DNA of 49,671 nucleotides from Firmicutes bacterium CAG:646 (GTDB taxonomy: Bacteria > Bacillota > Clostridia > Lachnospirales > Lachnospiraceae), in NCBI GenBank assembly GCA_000432335.1, contig HF995342.1, positions 8,216 through 57,886 of the forward strand. Direction: 5' to 3'. Below are positions 8,093 through 14,744 of this stretch, piece after piece. A program made the translations under genes and the position numbers. Within the stretch, counting starts at the first letter, position 1, and each line of letters begins with the position of its first letter. The notes below the pieces were generated by a model. The model had not been told where the DNA came from. It ran no database searches and saw only the letters and a program-made list of their open reading frames with translations.

Positions 8093-9556
8093 ATGAGAAA
8101 AAGTATGAAGCGATGGATCGCTTTGGGTGGAGCGGCAACAATGGCGCTTTCACTGGTTGCATGCGGAGGAGATGGAACAGAAAGTGGAAAAGAAAATTCA
8201 GGGAAGGTAAAGAGCGTAAATGTAACACTTCCCACAGTGTATGATCTTCCAGATGCAGAAAAAGTTGAGGCAGAGATCAATAAGATTACAGAAGATAAGT
8301 ATGGAATTCATTTAGAACTGGAATTTATTACTTCTGGTAACTGGCTGCAGCAGTCTAATCTGCTATTTACAGGAGATGAGGCGGATGTAATTGCAGCATT
8401 TATGACGCCGCTTACTACTTATGTAAAAAATGGACAGTTCGCAGATTTGACGGAATATTATGCGAATGCTTCAGATGAATTTAAAGAAGTGTGGTCTGAG
8501 GAAGAAATGAAAGGGACAACCGTAAATGGAAAAATATATGCAGTACCAAATTTAAGAAATTTTGGTAATATTCTGGGACTAAATATTGATGAAGATATTG
8601 CGGCTGAATTTGGGATTAAAAATGGTCAAAAACTTACTATGGAAGAAATTGATACTTTTCTCAGAGCAGCACATGAGAAATATCCAGATCGTTATGCGTT
8701 AGTTCCACAGGGAACAGATAGTATGGTAAATGGATGGACCTGGGATGGTTTGGGAGATGAGAAATATATTGGAGTTTTGGAAGATCAGGGACAAAACACG
8801 GAGGTAAAAAATTTATTTGAGACAGATGATTTTGTTGAATTTTGCACGTGGACACGTTCCTGGTATCAGGATGGTCTGATTATGCAGGATATTTTGAGTA
8901 ACACGCAGCCGTTTCAAACTTTAATTGGAAATGATCAGGGTATTGCCTGCTTTGATAATTATTCTGTAAATAATGTGGCAGGAATGATTCGTACTGTAGT
9001 TATTGATAAATGGGCGCAGTCTAACTCGTATCAGGCATTGTGTTATGGCATTAATCAAAATTCCAAGGATAAAGATGCGGCGTGGGAGGCTATGGAAATT
9101 TTGTACACAGATGCAGAAGTAGAAACTTTATTAACAGATGGCATTGAGGGGACTCATTATGTGAAAAATGAGGATGGAACAATTTCTTTTCCAGAAGGAA
9201 AGACCGCTGCTGATTGTGGATATGGCATGGCGGAGGGATATTGGATTACACCATATTCAGGTGAAACCCTTCCGTTAGATGTAAATGGACCTACCTTCTT
9301 TGAAGATTTAAAAACATTTAACGAAGAAACTTTGAAGACAAAAGCATTTGGTTTTGCATTTGATACTACAAATGTGGTGGATCAGTATTCTGCATGCTGT
9401 AATATCATGGATAAATATTATAAAGCGTTGCTGGCAGGTACTGTAGATGTGGAGAGCACGATTGCCCAGGCAAATAAAGAATTTGAGGCTGCTGGACTCA
9501 ATGATATTATTAAAGAAAAACAGAAACAGTTGGATGCTTTCCTGGCAAGCGAATAA
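8093..9556 (+). CDS. Extracellular solute-binding lipoprotein of a carbohydrate ABC importer
   Basis: A 487-residue binding protein for carbohydrate uptake. The ATG at 8093 is chosen over an in-frame upstream start at 8012. It is preceded by CGGAGG and begins a proper lipoprotein signal: basic MRKSMKRW, a hydrophobic core, then the lipobox LVAC with the lipidated cysteine followed by Gly-Gly. The 8012 start would run through the promoter. The mature part resembles the LplA/YtcQ type of large binding protein, with N-terminal VNVTLPTVYDLPDAEKVEAEI and repeated aromatic residues. Two permease genes follow. No ATPase gene is present; such systems usually share an MsmK-type ATPase encoded elsewhere. 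The ligand is inferred to be a rhamnose-containing or related oligosaccharide from the shared operator with GH78. Confidence 0.9.
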   Translation: MRKSMKRWIALGGAATMALSLVACGGDGTESGKENSGKVKSVNVTLPTVYDLPDAEKVEAEINKITEDKYGIHLELEFITSGNWLQQSNLLFTGDEADVIAAFMTPLTTYVKNGQFADLTEYYANASDEFKEVWSEEEMKGTTVNGKIYAVPNLRNFGNILGLNIDEDIAAEFGIKNGQKLTMEEIDTFLRAAHEKYPDRYALVPQGTDSMVNGWTWDGLGDEKYIGVLEDQGQNTEVKNLFETDDFVEFCTWTRSWYQDGLIMQDILSNTQPFQTLIGNDQGIACFDNYSVNNVAGMIRTVVIDKWAQSNSYQALCYGINQNSKDKDAAWEAMEILYTDAEVETLLTDGIEGTHYVKNEDGTISFPEGKTAADCGYGMAEGYWITPYSGETLPLDVNGPTFFEDLKTFNEETLKTKAFGFAFDTTNVVDQYSACCNIMDKYYKALLAGTVDVESTIAQANKEFEAAGLNDIIKEKQKQLDAFLASE

Positions 9557-9585
9557 AATTTAAATGTCGTGAGATGAAATTACAG

Positions 9586-9625
9586 AGGTCGCTGTTAAGG
9601 GAAATATTTAACAGCGACCTATTTT
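9586..9625 (+). terminator. Strong hairpin between binding-protein and permease genes
   Basis: AGGTCGCTGTTAA (9586-9598) pairs perfectly over 13 bp with TTAACAGCGACCT (9608-9620), followed by ATTTTA. Such hairpins usually give partial termination or protect the upstream mRNA, so the lipoprotein is made in excess over the permeases. Confidence 0.8.
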
Positions 9626-9639
9626 AAAAGGAGGATATT

Positions 9640-10575
9640 ATGGCGAAAACAGCGGCAAAGCCCAGAAAAAAAAGAGTACAGACAAAGATGACATTAGCTC
9701 TGTTCTCTATGATGCTTCCGGGATTTATTTATCTGCTTATTAATAATTATATTCCTATGGCAGGATTGACTATTGCATTTAAACGCTTTGATTACAGCAA
9801 AGGAATCTGGGGAAGCGAATGGTGTGGATTTGATAATTTTACCTATCTGTTTAAGACCCAGGATGCGGTAAATATTATAAGAAATACCATAGGCTATAAT
9901 CTGGTATTTATTATTTTGGGAAATGTATTGGCGGTAGCAGTGGCAATTATGTTGAATAACCTGCGCGGACAGATGAATAAGAAGATTTATCAAACAGTGA
10001 TTTTGATTCCATATTTGATTTCGATGGTTGTTGTTTCTTATATTGTGTTTGGATTTTTAAGCCAGGAAAATGGATTTTTGAATAAATTGATTGTGAGTAT
10101 GGGAGGAGATCCGATTAGCTGGTATACGATCAGTAAATATTGGCCGTTTATATTAGTCATTGTAAATCTGTGGAAGGGATTTGGATATTCCAGTATTTTA
10201 TATTATGCGACAGTAATCGGGATTGATTCTTCTTTGTATGAAGCAGCAACTGTGGACGGAGCAAATAAGTGGAAACAGATCTGGCATGTAACACTTCCGG
10301 GGCTGAAAGGAACGATCATTACTATGGTGTTATTAAATCTGGGACGTATGTTCTACACAGATTTTGGCTTATTCTATCAGGTTCCTATGCGCTCAGGATT
10401 AATCTCTTCGGTGACAGATACCATAGATGTCTTTGTATATAAAGGATTGACACAATTAAATGACGTTGGTCGTGCGTCGGCAGCTGGTTTTCTTCAGTCA
10501 GTACTGGGATTTGTGCTTGTGCTGACGGCAAACTATATTGTGCGCAAGATTGATGAGGATAATGCTTTATTTTAG
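9640..10575 (+). CDS. Carbohydrate ABC transporter permease, LplB type
   Basis: A 311-residue inner-membrane permease with about six transmembrane helices. After a basic N-terminus (AKPRKKRVQTK) the first helix ends in NNYIPMAGLTIAFKRFDY, typical of LplB/YteP proteins. The cytoplasmic EAA loop that contacts the ATPase is EAATVDGANKWKQIWHVTLP at about residues 203-222. It starts after AAGGAGG and forms a heterodimer with the next gene product. It lies downstream of the binding-protein gene, separated only by a hairpin, so it belongs to the same operon and regulon. Confidence 0.92.
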   Translation: MAKTAAKPRKKRVQTKMTLALFSMMLPGFIYLLINNYIPMAGLTIAFKRFDYSKGIWGSEWCGFDNFTYLFKTQDAVNIIRNTIGYNLVFIILGNVLAVAVAIMLNNLRGQMNKKIYQTVILIPYLISMVVVSYIVFGFLSQENGFLNKLIVSMGGDPISWYTISKYWPFILVIVNLWKGFGYSSILYYATVIGIDSSLYEAATVDGANKWKQIWHVTLPGLKGTIITMVLLNLGRMFYTDFGLFYQVPMRSGLISSVTDTIDVFVYKGLTQLNDVGRASAAGFLQSVLGFVLVLTANYIVRKIDEDNALF

Positions 10576-10592
10576 GAAAGGGGGAAGAAATT

Positions 10593-11480
10593 ATGGTAAC
10601 AAAAAGTAAAACAGGACAGGTTATTCTGAATATCGTTTTCATATTACTAACGATTGCAGCACTTGCGCCATTCCTTTTGCTGATTTCTTCTTCATTATCC
10701 AGTGAAGCAGCGCTTGCAAAGAGTGGTTATGGATTTTGGCCGAAAGAGTTTTCTTTTAATGCATATACATATTTATTTAAGAGCAGCGCAAAAATCATAA
10801 AAGGATATGGAATTACAATTTTAGTGACAGTGATGGGAACTTTCGTTAGTGTGCTGATGACAACATTATTTGCGTATCCGTTGTCAAGAAAAGAACTTCC
10901 ATTTCGTTATGGATTTTCTTTCTTTGTGTTTTTCACAATGCTCTTTAATGGAGGATTGGTACCTACTTATATGATGTGGACGCAGACCTTTCATATAAAA
11001 AATACTTTGTGGGCATTGATTCTTCCGGGACTTTTGATGAATGCTTTTTATGTAATTATGATGCGCTCATTTTTTACGTCTAATATTCCAGATGCACTGG
11101 TGGAGGCAGCAAGAATTGATGGAGCAGGAGAGTACAAAATCCTTTGGAAAATCGTACTGCCTCTATCAAAGCCTATGATGGCTACTACTTCTTTAATGGT
11201 TGGATTGGGATATTGGAATGACTGGATGAATAGCTTATATTACATTACAGATGAAAACTTGTACAGTATTCAGGCAATCTTAAATACAATTATAACTAAT
11301 ATACAGTATCTTACCAGTGGACAAAGTTCTGTGACGTCTGCTGTGGATGTGTCAAAACTTCCCAGTGTAAGTATTCGTATGGCGATTGCTGTAATTGGCG
11401 TCCTTCCTATTTTGTGTATTTACCCATTCTTCCAGAAATACTTTGTAAAAGGTATTGTTGTAGGAGGAGTGAAGGGCTGA
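10593..11480 (+). CDS. Carbohydrate ABC transporter permease, LplC/YtcP type
   Basis: A 295-residue membrane protein with six predicted helices, the second half of the importer's channel. The EAA loop is EAARIDGAGEYKILWKIVLP around residues 170-189. The C-terminal end QKYFVKGIVVGGVKG is characteristic of this permease subfamily. It begins 17 bases after the first permease behind GGAAAGGGGG. No terminator is evident at its stop; the next promoter starts 28 bases later. Confidence 0.92.
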   Translation: MVTKSKTGQVILNIVFILLTIAALAPFLLLISSSLSSEAALAKSGYGFWPKEFSFNAYTYLFKSSAKIIKGYGITILVTVMGTFVSVLMTTLFAYPLSRKELPFRYGFSFFVFFTMLFNGGLVPTYMMWTQTFHIKNTLWALILPGLLMNAFYVIMMRSFFTSNIPDALVEAARIDGAGEYKILWKIVLPLSKPMMATTSLMVGLGYWNDWMNSLYYITDENLYSIQAILNTIITNIQYLTSGQSSVTSAVDVSKLPSVSIRMAIAVIGVLPILCIYPFFQKYFVKGIVVGGVKG

Positions 11481-11508
11481 AATATTACAAATTTGGAAGG
11501 AAAATCCA

Positions 11509-11537
11509 TTGACACAGGTAAATTGATTGCATATACT
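11509..11537 (+). promoter_or_regulatory. Consensus promoter of the toxI-toxN locus
   Basis: TTGACA (11509-11514) and TATACT (11532-11537) with a 17-base spacer, directly after the permease gene. It would start an RNA near 11544 that crosses the repeat region and hairpin before the toxin gene, the usual type III toxin-antitoxin promoter position. Confidence 0.82.
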
Positions 11538-11543
11538 GTAAGT

Positions 11544-11619
11544 AAGAAGACACGATGTTTTCTTAGAAGAATTAAAAAGCTGGTGAGTTCCTACCATAAG
11601 TGGAAACTGAAAAAAGTTT
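11544..11619 (+). ncRNA. toxI: Putative ToxI-type antitoxin RNA
   Basis: The stretch between the promoter and the terminator hairpin before the ToxN gene, where type III systems encode their antitoxin RNA. A unit from about 11582 has the expected pseudoknot logic. GGT and ACC enclose GAGTTCCT, and TTCC in that loop can pair with GGAA at 11602-11605, with an A-rich tail ending in AAAAAAG. The order GGTGA-loop-TACC-AAGTG resembles, from memory, the repeat of Pectobacterium ToxI. An upstream unit (11544-11580) ends in a similar A-run but is strongly diverged, so only one convincing repeat is seen instead of the usual two to five. The RNA assignment is inference from position and structure. Confidence 0.6.
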
Positions 11620-11648
11620 GGGACGAGTAATCGTCCCTTTCCTTTTAG
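11620..11648 (+). terminator. Attenuating terminator between antitoxin RNA and toxin gene
   Basis: GGGACGA (11620-11626) and TCGTCCC (11631-11637) form a 7-bp stem with loop GTAA, followed by TTTCCTTTT. In type III modules a leaky terminator here sets the ratio of antitoxin RNA to toxin mRNA. Confidence 0.78.
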
Positions 11649-11659
11649 ACAGGGGGAAC

Positions 11660-12148
11660 ATGGAAATTTACAATATTAAAGATAGTTATATTCAATTTTT
11701 GAGACAATATGATACGAATGTGGCTGAGAACAAAAAGGAAACTCATCCTTATGTAGGTGTTGTTTTGAAGATTGGAGATATCAAATATTATGCTCCGTTT
11801 ACGTCTCCCAAGGAAAAGCATAAAAAAATGAAAAATAGTAAAGATTTTAGAAAAATTGCAGGTGGTACTTTGGGTGCTATTAATTTTAATAATATGATTC
11901 CGGTTCCAGATCAAGCTCTTATTTTAAAGGACATCAACAATGAACCAGATCAGCGTTATAAACGTTTGTTACAAAATCAATATAAAGAAATTAAAGCGGA
12001 TTGGGTACATATTCAAAAAACGGCAACAAATCTTCGAGAATTAGTATTGCGTTCCGAGGATAAACTTAATAATTTTGAAAAACAGGTAAAATTCAGGTGT
12101 TGCAATCTATTTTTGCTAGAATCGATATATATGACATATGATAAATAA
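11660..12148 (+). CDS. toxN: ToxN/AbiQ-family type III endoribonuclease toxin
   Basis: A 162-residue member of the ToxN/AbiQ family, sequence-specific endoribonucleases inhibited by direct binding of their cognate RNA, often protecting against phage. The family pattern is complete. MEIYNIKDSYIQFLRQYD is followed by YVGVVLKIGDIKYYAPFTSPK, with the active-site Thr48-Ser49-x-Lys51 cluster. Then come INFNNMIPVPD and RYKRLLQNQYKEIKADW, and finally LRELVLR. The ATG at 11660 follows AGGGGGAA; an upstream in-frame start at 11600 would lie within the antitoxin RNA and its terminator and is rejected. It has its own promoter and terminators and separates the importer operon from convergent genes. It is AT-rich relative to its neighbours, which suggests acquisition. 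Confidence 0.87.
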   Translation: MEIYNIKDSYIQFLRQYDTNVAENKKETHPYVGVVLKIGDIKYYAPFTSPKEKHKKMKNSKDFRKIAGGTLGAINFNNMIPVPDQALILKDINNEPDQRYKRLLQNQYKEIKADWVHIQKTATNLRELVLRSEDKLNNFEKQVKFRCCNLFLLESIYMTYDK

Positions 12149-12157
12149 TAGTATAAA

Positions 12158-12226
12158 GGAGCTGTCGCTTTAAACATGATCTGGAAATATTCAGGATACG
12201 ACTTAATGCGGCAGCTCCGTTTTTAC
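12158..12226. terminator. Long bidirectional hairpin, GGAGCTGTC family
   Basis: GGAGCTGTCGC (12158-12168) pairs with GCGGCAGCTCC (12208-12218), one G-T wobble, with TTTAA/TTAA extending the stem and an internal hairpin. T-runs follow on the plus strand. It lies between two convergent genes (toxN and the reductase) and is an extended form of the hairpins at 1464 and 4775. The reductase stop codon lies in its T-run. Confidence 0.8.
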
Positions 12227-13188
12227 AACAAAAAATCTTCTTTCGTAAAAGGAATATCCTGATATTTCATGATATCCTGTAGTTGTTCCACGTTCCGGGG
12301 AGCGTATAAAGGCAAGCAGGGAAAATCCTGTACGGTAAAGAAACCAAGAACAACCTGAGAAATTGTAGCGTTGTATTTTCCCATAAGTTCCTTGCAGCGT
12401 TCGGCAAGCCGGATATTTTCAGGAGTGCAGTAATTCATTTGTTTTACCGCGTCTATTCCTTTGTTAATATAACGGTGGAAGAAGCCGTTAGCTACGCCGG
12501 AGTACGGCATGGCAAGATTTTGAGGATTTTCGCAATGGTAAGTATAGAGATTTTTTTCCAGATAGACCAAAGTATCGTCTGCCATAGGGTTCATGTATTG
12601 TAAACCAAGGTTCAAAAGGGCCTGATCGGCAACAAATCCCCGATAATTCATTTTTTTGCAGTAAGCGTCCGCTTCTTTGATTCGTTCAGTTGTCCAGTTG
12701 GAGCAGCCATAGTAACGGATTTTTCCTTCCCGGCGAAAGATCTCCATTGTCTCAATCTCATCTTCAACATTCTGTCTCAGATTATCCCGATGATAAAAAT
12801 AAATATCGATGGTGTCTGTTCGCAGCGCTTTTAAAGAGAGTTCAAGGTCATGGCGCATATCTTCAGGAGTCATACGGGAGATATGCAGGTCATTTTCTGA
12901 TTCGGTAAGTTTTGGGTGACCGCCTTTGGTGACGAGAATCGTTTGATTCCTTTTGCCGCTGCGGGACAGCCAGTCACCGATGACCCGTTCGCTGCGGCCA
13001 ATTTCCGGGGGAATCCAGTCAGAGTAGACCCGGGCAGTGTCGATGACATTTCCGCCCATATCCAGAAAAGCGTCGAACAGATAATCCGCTGCTTTTCCGT
13101 CCCAATCGATACCGGCGTTGGCAGTACCAAGACCGGGGGCAGATAAAAAAGAAAGATCAGTGTTTGGAATAGTGATTTTGTGATTCAT
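12223..13188 (-). CDS. Aldo/keto reductase
   Basis: A 321-residue cytosolic oxidoreductase of the AKR superfamily (NAD(P)H-dependent reduction of aldehydes or ketones, or sugar dehydrogenation). It shows GNVIDTARVYSDW (catalytic Asp and Tyr), GRSERVIGDW, the lysine strand TILVTKGG, DIYFYHRDN in place of the common LHxxD, and a C-terminal cofactor loop near VVLGFF and PLYAPRNVEQL. The ATG at 13188 is chosen because TTAGGAGG lies just upstream; a longer reading begins inside a repeat element and is rejected. It is convergent with toxN. The AraC gene is upstream in the same direction but is separated by a structured repeat. Substrate unknown, though AKRs of this kind often act in sugar catabolism. 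Confidence 0.87.
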   Translation of the reverse strand: MNHKITIPNTDLSFLSAPGLGTANAGIDWDGKAADYLFDAFLDMGGNVIDTARVYSDWIPPEIGRSERVIGDWLSRSGKRNQTILVTKGGHPKLTESENDLHISRMTPEDMRHDLELSLKALRTDTIDIYFYHRDNLRQNVEDEIETMEIFRREGKIRYYGCSNWTTERIKEADAYCKKMNYRGFVADQALLNLGLQYMNPMADDTLVYLEKNLYTYHCENPQNLAMPYSGVANGFFHRYINKGIDAVKQMNYCTPENIRLAERCKELMGKYNATISQVVLGFFTVQDFPCLPLYAPRNVEQLQDIMKYQDIPFTKEDFLL

Positions 13189-13205
13189 GTAAAAACCTCC
13201 TAAGT

Positions 13206-13400
13206 TATATAATGATGTTGGGGGCAATGCCTGACGAATTGTTTCGTGCTACGCACTTCCACAATTCTGCCCCAAATTCGAATATCGAGGGGCATATGCC
13301 CCTCTTTTATTCTCATATTGGGGCGGGTCATAAAGGCATAAAACCACTTATGTGCAAGCACAACGTGGTTTATGACCTTTTGACCCTGGCATCATATAAG
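13206..13400. repeat. Structured MITE-like element with terminal inverted repeats
   Basis: A non-coding element of about 190 bp. The ends are imperfect inverted repeats (ATGATGTTGGGG at left; the right end reads ATGATGCCAGGGTC on the minus strand). Inside are nested hairpins. GAATTG...CAATTC surrounds GTGC/GCAC. GCCCCAA (13269) pairs with TTGGGGC (13318) around the 18-bp palindrome at 13287-13304. GGTCATA (13326) pairs with TATGACC (13371) around AAACCAC/GTGGTTT. A shortened copy in the same orientation lies at 14536-14604, so both ends of the AraC gene carry the element. No transposase is present. Confidence 0.7.
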
Positions 13401-14515
13401 TTTTCTCCATGCGCTGGGGGACATTTCATAAGTTTTCTCCATGCGCTGGGGGACATTTCGGTTTCGGAACGAAAAACGCTGGTAAAGTGATCGGCGGAAT
13501 GGTAGCCGATGCGTTCTGCAATTTCTCCGATTTTCAGATTGGTGTTTCTCAGGTATTTTTTTGCCTGACGAATGCGGAGTTCTCTGATTAGCTGGGAATA
13601 GGTTTTTCCTGTATTTTCCCGGATCAGGGAGCTTAAGTAGGGCTCGGTGTAGTGGAAAAATGCAGCCAGTTCTGTCAGTGTAAGGTTTCGGTAATGGTGT
13701 TTCATATAATTCAGGATCATGGAGAAATTTTCGTTCGCCTGAAAGTTGTAGTAAAGAGCAGTTTCACTGTGATGGCGGAGCACAAAGGTAAGTAGGATGT
13801 GCATCCAGTTAATACAGCAGGTATTCGTATAATCGTCTGTTTTCCAAAGTTCCAGCGTCAGATTTTTTATGATTCTGCGAATGCTTTTTTCCTGACCGGT
13901 GAAGAACAGCAGATAGTTAGGTTTGGGGTCAGAAGAAAAATTGCTGCGGAAAAACAGGGAAAGCAAGTCATTTTGAGAGAGCAGATCCGTAAAAGCAGAT
14001 TGGAAAGTGCTTCTTCGGATGATGATATTTATTACCACAGAGGTTTCATCAGCAATGGTGATATCGTGAGGGGAATCCGGCGCGATCAGGCAGAGTTCTC
14101 CTTTATGCATGGTGTGAAGTTCTTCTTTGAAAAAGAACTGGCAGGTTCCCTGAAAAACGTAATTGATTTCAAAAAAATCATGGATATGCAGTCCGCCATT
14201 ATTCAGATAACGAAGCTGCCGCATGCCATGGATATCCCGCTGGGGAGGAATCATGAGATCCTCTTTGGGGTTTGTGGCAAAAGAGGGACTCAGATCAGAA
14301 AAGACCAGATATTGTTGGTCCCATAGTTGGATAAAAGCTTCATCAGACAGGTCATCTGCCAGATCTGGAAGGGATTGATATACAGGTTTTGTTTTCATGG
14401 CATCCTGTCGCATGAGGGAAAGGGTGAGATCATGAACCGTGGTAGGATGACCGTAAATCAAATAATGACGTTTTAAATATTCCTGAAATTCTTTTATGGT
14501 AATATAGTAAGACAT
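13370..14515 (-). CDS. AraC-family regulator with cupin sensor domain
   Basis: A 381-residue regulator with an N-terminal extension, a cupin-type AraC ligand-binding domain around residues 105-190 (GLHIHDFFEINYVFQG, LCLIAPDSPHDI) and a C-terminal AraC double helix-turn-helix (LTLTELAAFFHYTEPYLSSL and IGYHSADHFTSVFRSETEMSPSAW). The ATG at 14515 is preferred: AGGAG lies upstream, and the longer reading starts in the repeat element. It is divergent from the GH78-like/GH2/GH18 operon, whose promoter has a 21-bp-spaced direct repeat that is its likely operator. The last 19 residues are abnormal. A 32-bp tandem duplication shifts the frame after SAWRKL, and the protein continues into the neighbouring repeat element. 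With one copy it would stop right after SAWRKLI. Confidence 0.88.
   Translation of the reverse strand: MSYYITIKEFQEYLKRHYLIYGHPTTVHDLTLSLMRQDAMKTKPVYQSLPDLADDLSDEAFIQLWDQQYLVFSDLSPSFATNPKEDLMIPPQRDIHGMRQLRYLNNGGLHIHDFFEINYVFQGTCQFFFKEELHTMHKGELCLIAPDSPHDITIADETSVVINIIIRRSTFQSAFTDLLSQNDLLSLFFRSNFSSDPKPNYLLFFTGQEKSIRRIIKNLTLELWKTDDYTNTCCINWMHILLTFVLRHHSETALYYNFQANENFSMILNYMKHHYRNLTLTELAAFFHYTEPYLSSLIRENTGKTYSQLIRELRIRQAKKYLRNTNLKIGEIAERIGYHSADHFTSVFRSETEMSPSAWRKLMKCPPAHGENLYDARVKRS
13396..13459. repeat. 32-bp perfect tandem duplication at the AraC 3' end
   Basis: Positions 13396-13427 and 13428-13459 are identical. On the minus strand each copy encodes MSPSAWRKL in the correct frame, but because 32 is not a multiple of three the second copy is read out of frame as CPPAHGENL. 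Removing one copy restores a normal AraC end with a TGA stop. Confidence 0.92.
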
Positions 14516-14535
14516 AATTGCTCCTGACTGTATTG

Positions 14536-14604
14536 CTGATGTTGGGGTCAAAAGATGCCTGATGAATTGTTTTGTGCTGCGTACCTTAACAACCCTGGCA
14601 TTAT
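14536..14604. repeat. Short, internally deleted copy of the 13206 repeat element
   Basis: GATGTTGGGGTCAAAAG followed by ATGCCTGATGAATTGTTTTG matches the left half of the element at 13206 with few changes, then ends with ACCCTGGCATTATA like its right end. It is in the same orientation, about 69 bp long, and sits just upstream of the AraC gene. Confidence 0.7.
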
Positions 14605-14645
14605 AATATAGTATACTGCATTCATGACAGAATTTCCATGCAAAA

Positions 14646-14690
14646 TCTTAAAATAACACGGATTTTTCTTAAAATTTTCCGTAGTATATT
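14646..14690 (+). promoter_or_regulatory. 21-bp direct-repeat operator and -10 of the GH78-like operon
   Basis: TCTTAAAAT at 14646-14654 is repeated exactly at 14667-14675 (21-bp spacing). TATATT at 14685-14690 is a likely -10, placing the second half-site over the -35 as in classical AraC activation. It lies between the divergent AraC gene and the glycosidase operon. Confidence 0.68.
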
Positions 14691-14744
14691 AATAAAAGAA
14701 AGGATAAACTGGTCTCATGGAATACAAAACCGGGAGGTAGGAAA

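Noticed and set aside
11600..11659. Upstream in-frame start for the toxin
   Set aside because: The 20 extra codons lie in the antitoxin RNA and terminator, and the family N-terminus begins exactly at the 11660 ATG.
13326..13380. TCATAAAG-like matches as another YesN site
   Set aside because: They belong to the hairpin arms of the repeat element, lack the 21-bp spacing and are not near a promoter.
13396..13459. Possible CRISPR-like or direct-repeat array
   Set aside because: Two abutting copies with no spacer and coding content fit a simple tandem duplication.
13212..13490. Open reading frame of 92 codons crossing the repeat element
   Set aside because: It lies wholly in the structured repeat and the tandem duplication, has no ribosome site and runs antisense to the AraC gene end.
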